Part shown: positions 6,340 through 11,791 of the stretch, one piece after another
Numbering within the stretch: the first letter of the stretch is position 1
Layout: every line of letters starts with the position of its first letter
Origin: Planctomycetota bacterium
Lineage (GTDB): Bacteria; Planctomycetota; Planctomycetia; Pirellulales; Lacipirellulaceae
NCBI GenBank assembly: GCA_013151315.1
Contig: JAADIN010000159.1
Span: forward strand, 15,410-27,200
Reading direction: 5' to 3'
Length of the DNA: 11,791 nucleotides
Notes under the pieces: generated by a model
What the model was told of the DNA's origin: nothing
The model's database searches: none
Seen by the model: only the letters and a program-made list of their open reading frames with translations
Translations under genes and position numbers: made by a program

Positions 6340-6801
6340 ATGTGGATTACTAGACATATCATCGGACGCATCCTGGTCTGGTTCGCAGTCGTTGCGATCC
6401 CACTCGAGGGTTTGCCATCGGCCGCTTGTGGCTGTGCCCAAGCAGGGCCTATGCCAAGTTGCTGCACTGGCGCGATGGTCTGTCGATGTAGCGAAACGGG
6501 TGCTAGCTGCTGTTCGGGCGACGACTCGATGGCATCCGGGTCGATGGCATCCGGGGAAACTGGGTGTTCGTGCGGCGACAACTGCCAATGCGGCAGCCAT
6601 GACAGCATTCCCGCAGAGCCTGCCGCTCCCCCTGTCGAGAGCAACTCGTCAGAAAGAGTTTTGGCCGATTCGGCTGCAGCGGCCTCCTTCGCAACGGTCT
6701 CTCTCCCTTCTGCTACGCGACAGCATTTGGATTTGCATGTTGGGGCGAATGCTCTGACGGCCCTCGATTGCTGTGTCGCTCTCTGCCGGTTCACTCTCTG
6801 A
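6340..6801 (+). CDS. Small exported cysteine-rich protein upstream of cusBA (putative metal-binding)
   Basis: 153 residues from the ATG at 6340. An in-frame TTG at 6316 is possible, but the ATG places the basic residues right before the hydrophobic segment IIGRILVWFAVVAIPL, a likely signal peptide ending near PSAACGC. The mature part is very rich in cysteine: about 12 Cys fall within the first 60 or so mature residues as CxC and CC pairs (CGC, SCC, CRC, SCC, CSC, CQC), and three more in DCCVALC near the C-terminus. The middle has an in-frame tandem repeat (SMASG twice) and a Pro/Ala/Ser-rich linker. I do not recognise a named family. Thiol pairs suit binding of Cu(I) or similar soft metals, and the gene lies 159 bases upstream of cusB in the same direction, so a periplasmic metal buffer or donor to the pump is a reasonable inference. 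Longer minus-strand reading frames overlap it, which lowers confidence, but only this frame has an export signal and patterned cysteines. Confidence 0.6.
   Translation: MWITRHIIGRILVWFAVVAIPLEGLPSAACGCAQAGPMPSCCTGAMVCRCSETGASCCSGDDSMASGSMASGETGCSCGDNCQCGSHDSIPAEPAAPPVESNSSERVLADSAAAASFATVSLPSATRQHLDLHVGANALTALDCCVALCRFTL
6526..6555 (+). repeat. Perfect tandem repeat, 2 x 15 bases
   Basis: TCGATGGCATCCGGG occurs at 6526-6540 and again without a gap at 6541-6555. The unit is a multiple of three and encodes SMASG twice inside the Cys-rich protein, lengthening the spacer between two cysteine clusters. Confidence 0.9.
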
Positions 6802-6872
6802 GCCCATTCTCTTGGCGCTGCTGCGCACTTTGGCATTCGTGCTAGCTTGCGCGCATTGCTCTCTTCTGGGTA

Positions 6873-6896
6873 TCCGTCGTTGCCGACGGCGCTAAC
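6873..6896 (-). repeat. GTTAGC-hairpin element, copy 4
   Basis: On the minus strand: GTTAGC, spacer G, stem CCGTCG, loop GCAA, stem CGACGG, a perfect six-pair hairpin whose loop is of the GNRA type on that strand. It lies between the Cys-rich gene and cusB. On the plus strand it is followed by GCGCG and a five-T run at 6904-6908. Confidence 0.7.
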
Positions 6897-6960
6897 TCGC
6901 GCGTTTTTGTTTGCGCCGTTGAAAACGACCCTGTGATGACGTTCAACTCAAGAAATTACC

Positions 6961-8352
6961 ATGAACACTACAAACAAAAATACCCGCCGATGGTGGATCA
7001 AACTGCTTGTTCAACCCCTGCTGTTGTTGGCCGCCGGTGCAATACTCATTTTCAGCCTCGGCGTTGCTCAAAGAATGGGCTGGGTATCCGCTGGCGGCGG
7101 GGGAGGGGGTGGCGACCAAGCCGCCGCAGCCGATACACGAAGCTACATCTGCCCGATGCTCTGCGTGCCTCCCCAAATTGGCCCTGGGCGATGTCCCGTT
7201 TGCGAGATGGAGCTTGTGGTTGCCGCTTCGGGTGGCGGCACTTCCGACTCGAAATCGGTGAACGTCGACCCGGCGGCGCGGCGCGTGGCAAACATCCACA
7301 CCGTCACCGCAAAATCGATTCCGCTTGTGCGGACAATACGCGCGATCGGCGAGCTGCACTACGATGAAAGTTCGCTCAAAACCATTTCTGCGTACGTCGA
7401 TGGACGGCTCGATCGGTTGTTCGCCGATTTTACCGGCGTGGTTGTGGAGCAAGGCGATCATCTGGCACTCGTCTATTCCCCGCGGCTTTACTCCGGGCAA
7501 GTTGAATTGCTGCTAGCCAAGAAGGCTTATGATGCGAGTCTGGCCTCGAGCTTGCAGCGAGTCGTCGATTCAAACCGCGACATGGTTGAAAGTGCCAGAC
7601 AGCGGCTGATCGAACTCGGAATGACCGTCGAGCAGATCGACGAACTTGAACGCGTCGGTGAAGCAAATAGTCGCATGCATCTATGTGCCCCGATCGGTGG
7701 CACGGTCATCAAAAAATACGCCACCGAGGGGCAATACGTGAAGGAAGGCGAGGCGATCTACGAGCTGGCCAACTTGTCGACGGTTTGGCTCATGCTCGAG
7801 CTGTTTCCCGAAGATGCCGCGACGATTCGTTACGGACAGCAAGTCGCAGCGGAAGTCCAATCGTTGCCAGGACAGAAATTCACCGGTCGTGTTGACTTCG
7901 TCGACCCGATGGTCGACCCCACGAAGCGAACTGTCGGCATTCGTGTGGTGATTTCTAACGACGAAGGCTTACTTCGCGTTGGCGATTACGCGAAAGCGAC
8001 GATTGAGGTGTTGCTTGCCGATGGCAAGTCGCTCGTAGTGCCGCGCAATGCCGTGCTCATGGCGGGCGACGACAGCGTACTTTACGTCGAGACCGAGCCG
8101 GGTCGGTTTGAGATTCGCAACGTCACGCTAGGGGCTCGTAGCGGCGATCAAATCGTGGTGCTCCAAGGCATTGAAGAGGGCGAACAGGTTGCCGTCTCGG
8201 GAAATTTTTTGATCGACTCGCAAATGCAGCTTTCTGGCAACCCTTCGTTGATCGATCCTACGAAGGCGCAGCCTCGTGTGGAATTTGAAATGGACGAGGA
8301 GAGTTTGCCGCCGATTGGTGAGTTTCAACTCATGGAAGAGGTAAAGCCATGA
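6961..8352 (+). CDS. cusB: CusB-type periplasmic adaptor of a heavy-metal RND efflux system
   Basis: 463 residues; a membrane fusion protein linking an inner-membrane RND pump to an outer-membrane channel. Residues about 13-36 form an N-terminal hydrophobic anchor after a basic RRWW segment. A Gly-rich linker follows, then a metal-binding domain at about 62-86: YICPMLC with C64, M66 and C68, then GPGRCPVCEMEL with C78, C81 and M83. This corresponds to the YxCPMH...PGKCPxCGMxL domain of CusB-like adaptors, but the usual His after CPM is Leu here. The remainder is a standard adaptor: a barrel-sandwich half (GRLDRLFADFTGVVVEQGDH), an alpha-helical hairpin at about 185-235 (LLLAKKAYDAS to MTVEQIDELERVG), the second lipoyl half (APIGGTVIKKYATEGQYVKE), then beta-barrel and membrane-proximal domains (FVDPMVDPTKRTVGIRVVI, LRVGDYAKATI, VPRNAVLMAG). 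The stop overlaps the cusA start by four bases (ATGA), so the two are translationally coupled. The upstream Shine-Dalgarno is weak. Confidence 0.88.
   Translation: MNTTNKNTRRWWIKLLVQPLLLLAAGAILIFSLGVAQRMGWVSAGGGGGGGDQAAAADTRSYICPMLCVPPQIGPGRCPVCEMELVVAASGGGTSDSKSVNVDPAARRVANIHTVTAKSIPLVRTIRAIGELHYDESSLKTISAYVDGRLDRLFADFTGVVVEQGDHLALVYSPRLYSGQVELLLAKKAYDASLASSLQRVVDSNRDMVESARQRLIELGMTVEQIDELERVGEANSRMHLCAPIGGTVIKKYATEGQYVKEGEAIYELANLSTVWLMLELFPEDAATIRYGQQVAAEVQSLPGQKFTGRVDFVDPMVDPTKRTVGIRVVISNDEGLLRVGDYAKATIEVLLADGKSLVVPRNAVLMAGDDSVLYVETEPGRFEIRNVTLGARSGDQIVVLQGIEEGEQVAVSGNFLIDSQMQLSGNPSLIDPTKAQPRVEFEMDEESLPPIGEFQLMEEVKP
8337..8341 (+). promoter_or_regulatory. Ribosome binding site for cusA
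   Basis: AGAGG, within GAAGAGG, ends seven bases before the cusA ATG at 8349. It lies inside the last codons of cusB and supports the overlapping ATGA start. Confidence 0.5.
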
Positions 8353-11300
8353 TCAAAAACATCCTCGATTTTTGCCTTCGCGAACGGTTAATCGTGCTGA
8401 TTGCCGCAGTGTTGGTCGTGGCTTTCGGCTGGTACTCGACGAAAAAAGTGCCCCTGGATGCGATTCCGAATGTCGGCGAGAACCAAGTGATTGTCCTCAC
8501 CGAGTGGAATGGTCGTTCGCCGAAGGACATGGAAGACCAAATCACGTACCCGTTGTCGATCGCTTTGCAGTCGGTCCCCGGTGCGGAGAGTGTGCGCGGC
8601 AAGAGCATGTTCGGGTTTAGCTTTGTGCAGGTGACTTTTGGCGATGGGGTGGATTTTTATTGGGCCCGGTCGCGAGTCGCCGAGCAATTGACCACCGTGG
8701 CAGGTACGCTGCCCGATGGCGTGACCCCTCGGCTAGCCCCCGATGCGACGGCCTTGGGGCAAATTTACTACTACGTGCTCGAGCCGCCACCAGGCATGGA
8801 TCTGGCCGAGCTACGCTCGAAGCAAGATTTCTTTATCAAGTATTCGTTGCAGTCGGTCGATGGCGTTGCCGAAGTGGCTTCGATCGGAGGTTACGTAAAA
8901 CAGTATCAAGTCGAAGTTGATCCCGATGCGTTGCGCTACCACAATCTACCGCTCAGCAAAGTCATCGAGGCGGTGAAAGACTCGAACATCGACGTCGGTG
9001 CCAAGACGGTCGAGTCGGGCGGGATGGAATTTATCGTTCGCGGCATGGGGTTTATTGGGTCAGGAAAGACTGAGTCCGAGACGCTTGAGCAGATCGAAAA
9101 CACCGTCATCGTTTCGCGTGAGGGAGTGCCGGTTCGTGTGCGTGACGTGGCTGAGGTTCAAACGGGCCCGGCGTTTCGTCGTGGGGCGCTCGACTACAAC
9201 GGTCGGGAGGCGGTTGGCGGGGTGGTCGTGATGCGCTACGGCGAGAATCCTCGTGATGTAGCCGAGCGCGTGAAACAAAAAATAACCGCGCTCGAGTCGG
9301 AACTCGACGGCATCAAAATCATCGGCGTCTACGATCGGACCGAGTTGATCGACGAAACGGTTGCTACCCTGTCTCAAGCATTGCAGCACGAAATCCTCAT
9401 TACGATCGTCGTGATGATTCTTTTCTTGCTCCATGTTCGCGCTAGTATCGTCATCGCCGTCACGTTACCCCTGGCAGTGCTGATGTCGTTTATCGCCATG
9501 AGACTGTTTGGGGTGGATGCCAATATCATGTCGCTCGCGGGGATCGCGATCGCAATCGGAACGATGGTCGACATGGGCATTATTGTGCTGGAAAATATTT
9601 ATGGGGGACTGGCTGAATGGGAGCAAAAAGGCTCGCCGGGCGGGGAATCCAAACGGCTGCAAGTCATCCGCGACTCGGCAAGCGAAGTCATCCCGGCGGT
9701 CATCACGGCCGTGACGACGACGGTCGTTAGCTTCCTGCCCGTGTTTTTCTTAACCGGTCGCGACCACCGGCTTTTCTCGCCGCTCGCTTGGACGAAGACG
9801 TTTGCGCTCGTGTCGAGTCTCATTGTGGCGGTAACCGTGGTGCCGATGTTGTGCCGTCTGCTTTTGCGAAGCTCGCAGCCCAAAAAATGGACGGGGATCG
9901 CCGCAGGCTTTGCACTTGCCCTCTTGAGCGCGGGGCTTTGCATTTTTGTTTGGGGAAATAGTATCGAGCAATTCACCTCGTTGAGCCTGCCGATTTCAAC
10001 GGTCGGGATTGCAGCCCTCGGATTTTTCGTCGGATGGTGGCTCTCGCGAGAAAAAATTCGGCCGATGGAAGAAAACCCGGTCAGCCGGTTCGTGTTATGG
10101 CTGTATGCAGGGCGATTGCGACTCGCCCTCCGGCGAAAAATGCTCATGCTGTCGTTTCCCCTCATGATCTTTGTGCTCGGATTGGGCGCTTGGATCGGTT
10201 TGCCGACCGTGCTGCAACCGGTTGAAAAAGTGTTCTCGATGCTTGGTGCCGACCTGAACGCAGTGCCCGGTTATGTCGACGCCAAACACGTTTTTACTGG
10301 GCTGAAGACCGACGATTGGATCGCGCTCGACGAAGGAAGCTGGTTTTACATGCCAAGCCTGTATCCGGCAGCCAGTTTTTCGCAAGCCATGGAAGTGCTC
10401 CAAACCCAAGACGTTTTAATTCATGCGATCCCTGAGGTTTCCGACGTCCTCGGGAAAATTGGCCGGGTTGACTCGGCTCTCGATCCGGCACCGGCGGCGA
10501 TGATTGAAACTTATGTGATGCTCAAGCCGCGTGATCAGTGGCGTGAGGGCGTGACGGAACGTGATATTTGGGATGAGATTAATGCGGTCGCTACGCTACC
10601 GGGCATCACGCCCGCTTCGGCACTGCAACCGATCGAGGGGCGCGTGGTCATGCTGCAAAGCGGGATCAAAGCGTCGATGGCGGTGCGAATTTACGGCGAC
10701 AGCCTCGAAGGCCTCGGCAAGGCAGCGATCGCGGTCGCCGAACATTTGAAGCAAGATTTCAACGTCAACTCCGGCACGGTCAACCCAGACATTGTGATGG
10801 GCAAGCCGTATTACGAGTTCGAGGTCGACCGCGAAGAATCGGCCCGCTACGGCATGACAACGATGATGGTCAATCAGTTAGTCTCGGCCGGGCTGGGTGG
10901 CGTCGACGTAACGACAACGGTCGAAGGCCGCGAGCGGTACCCGATCCAAATTCGCTATCAGCGGAATGTCCGCGAAGAGATCGACGAGCTTCACAAGGTG
11001 TCGGTCGTCGCGCCGACCGGCGAAGTGGTGCCGCTCGAGCGGCTGGCCAACGTAAAAATGACCTGGGGGCCGGGAGCAATCAACAGCGAAGACGCGCGGC
11101 TTGTGGCCCATGTGTCGTTCTCACCTACAGGAAGCAAGGGCGACCTCGAAACGGTGGAAGCGGTGATGACTTCCTTGAAATCCGCACGCAAAAGTGGCCA
11201 ATTAAAATTCCCCGAAGGAAATTTTGAATTGCAGGCGGTCGGCTCATTCCAAAACCAGATCGAAGCGAACGAGCGTCTGATGTGGATCGTGCCGATGGTG

Positions 11301-11791
11301 ATCCTCATCAACCTTCTTCTGCACTATTTGCACTTCAGAAATTTCCCCATCTCGCTTGTCGTTTTCGCGGGAATCCCCTTTGCGGCAGCCGGCGGTATGA
11401 TTGCGGTGGCCGTGATGGGCGTCGAGATGAACACTGCGATGTGGGTTGGTTTTATTGCTCTGTTCGGATTGGCGGCCGACGACGGCATCGTGATGGCGAC
11501 CTACATGCGCGAGACGCTCCATCGCCGCACTCTTCGAAATGCCGAGGATGTTCGCGATGCAATTTACGAAGCGGGCCTCCGGCGTATTCGGCCCTGCATG
11601 ATGACCACCGTGACGACAATCGTCGCCCTAATACCGGTCTTAATTTCAACGGGTCGCGGGGCCGATGTCGCGCGGGCGATGGCTCTGCCAATTTTTGGCG
11701 GGATGCTGGTCGAACCACTCACGACGTTTATCGTACCGACACTGTACTCGGCTTATGTCGAGTTCAAGATGCGAGCTGGGCTGCAAGATGA
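8349..11791 (+). CDS. cusA: CusA-type heavy-metal RND efflux pump (partial, stop beyond window)
   Basis: Translated from the ATG at 8349: 1147 complete codons with no stop, ending in LYSAYVEFKMRAGLQD, so at most a short tail is missing. It is an inner-membrane proton-driven pump of the HME-RND family. Family segments in order: KVPLDAIPNVGENQVIV, the first porter region, TM4 with MVDMG and D408 (E. coli D405), and VITAVTTTVVSFLPVFFL. M668 (FYMPS), M718 (AAMIETYVMLKP) and M768 (VVMLQSGIK) match the three methionines (573, 623, 672) that bind Cu(I)/Ag(I) in E. coli CusA, with nearly identical spacing. GFIALFGLAADDGIVM carries D1044 where CusA has E939, and RIRPCMMT carries C1083 where CusA has K984. 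At over 1147 residues it is about 100 longer than E. coli CusA. Extra length lies in two additional hydrophobic segments (about 514-535 and 549-566) and an insertion before M668 (about 625-660). Copper or silver is the inferred substrate. Confidence 0.92.
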   Translation, partial: MIKNILDFCLRERLIVLIAAVLVVAFGWYSTKKVPLDAIPNVGENQVIVLTEWNGRSPKDMEDQITYPLSIALQSVPGAESVRGKSMFGFSFVQVTFGDGVDFYWARSRVAEQLTTVAGTLPDGVTPRLAPDATALGQIYYYVLEPPPGMDLAELRSKQDFFIKYSLQSVDGVAEVASIGGYVKQYQVEVDPDALRYHNLPLSKVIEAVKDSNIDVGAKTVESGGMEFIVRGMGFIGSGKTESETLEQIENTVIVSREGVPVRVRDVAEVQTGPAFRRGALDYNGREAVGGVVVMRYGENPRDVAERVKQKITALESELDGIKIIGVYDRTELIDETVATLSQALQHEILITIVVMILFLLHVRASIVIAVTLPLAVLMSFIAMRLFGVDANIMSLAGIAIAIGTMVDMGIIVLENIYGGLAEWEQKGSPGGESKRLQVIRDSASEVIPAVITAVTTTVVSFLPVFFLTGRDHRLFSPLAWTKTFALVSSLIVAVTVVPMLCRLLLRSSQPKKWTGIAAGFALALLSAGLCIFVWGNSIEQFTSLSLPISTVGIAALGFFVGWWLSREKIRPMEENPVSRFVLWLYAGRLRLALRRKMLMLSFPLMIFVLGLGAWIGLPTVLQPVEKVFSMLGADLNAVPGYVDAKHVFTGLKTDDWIALDEGSWFYMPSLYPAASFSQAMEVLQTQDVLIHAIPEVSDVLGKIGRVDSALDPAPAAMIETYVMLKPRDQWREGVTERDIWDEINAVATLPGITPASALQPIEGRVVMLQSGIKASMAVRIYGDSLEGLGKAAIAVAEHLKQDFNVNSGTVNPDIVMGKPYYEFEVDREESARYGMTTMMVNQLVSAGLGGVDVTTTVEGRERYPIQIRYQRNVREEIDELHKVSVVAPTGEVVPLERLANVKMTWGPGAINSEDARLVAHVSFSPTGSKGDLETVEAVMTSLKSARKSGQLKFPEGNFELQAVGSFQNQIEANERLMWIVPMVILINLLLHYLHFRNFPISLVVFAGIPFAAAGGMIAVAVMGVEMNTAMWVGFIALFGLAADDGIVMATYMRETLHRRTLRNAEDVRDAIYEAGLRRIRPCMMTTVTTIVALIPVLISTGRGADVARAMALPIFGGMLVEPLTTFIVPTLYSAYVEFKMRAGLQD

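Noticed and set aside
6249..6836. Minus-strand frame of 195 codons (and another at 6058-6600) opposite the Cys-rich gene
   Set aside because: No export signal, domain or patterned composition; the plus-strand frame has a signal peptide, ordered cysteines and sits in line with cusBA. High GC makes long antisense frames common.
11040..11060. Possible frameshift in cusA, because it is missing as a single closed reading frame
   Set aside because: The frame from 8349 reads without a stop to the window end with family motifs throughout; the gene is simply cut by the window edge.
1..11791. CRISPR array, tRNA or rRNA genes, insertion sequences, toxin-antitoxin or defence genes
   Set aside because: No regularly spaced direct repeats, no cloverleaf-like segment with CCA end, no transposase or recombinase motifs, and no defence-type domains were seen.

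Overview
The window looks like a bacterial chromosome segment from a Planctomycetota-type organism, probably near the Pirellulales. This is inferred from style, not from a marker gene: GC is moderately high, most starts have weak or no Shine-Dalgarno sequence, there is a large lipoprotein fusing an outer-membrane-lipoprotein-like domain, a thioredoxin domain and a beta-propeller, and the PGK-family and LarA-family proteins are divergent. No tRNA, rRNA, CRISPR array, transposase or phage gene was seen.

Layout. Positions 1-1891 hold two minus-strand genes that overlap by one base: a LarA/DUF2088-family protein (647-1891) followed by a YgfZ/GcvT-like folate-binding protein (647 down to the window edge, C-terminus missing). 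A 229-base divergent intergenic region (1892-2120) separates them from a plus-strand series. That series is: a lipoprotein with a CPPC thioredoxin domain and a C-terminal propeller (2121-4577); a divergent phosphoglycerate-kinase-family protein (start placed at 4709, end 6109); a small exported cysteine-rich protein (6340-6801); a CusB-type periplasmic adaptor (6961-8352); and a CusA-type heavy-metal RND pump (8349 to the window end, only the last few residues missing). The two edge genes, the YgfZ-like protein and CusA, have no stop codon inside the window, so a simple closed-ORF search misses them.

How the genes work together. The right half is a metal-efflux unit. CusA keeps the three methionines that bind Cu(I)/Ag(I) in the E. 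coli pump. CusB carries an N-terminal Cys/Met metal-binding domain. The Cys-rich exported protein just upstream is well placed to bind or hand over metal in the periplasm. No outer-membrane channel or metal-responsive regulator lies in the window. The left half looks like housekeeping or accessory metabolism with no obvious link to the metal genes.

The least expected feature is a family of four 24-base elements (662-685, 4587-4610, 4636-4659, 6873-6896). Each is a GTTAGC head followed by a six-base-pair hairpin with a four-base loop, and one pair shows a compensatory change between copies. Two copies form an inverted doublet downstream of the lipoprotein gene, one sits between the Cys-rich gene and cusB, and one lies inside the 3' end of the LarA-family gene. 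The architecture resembles REP/REPIN elements.
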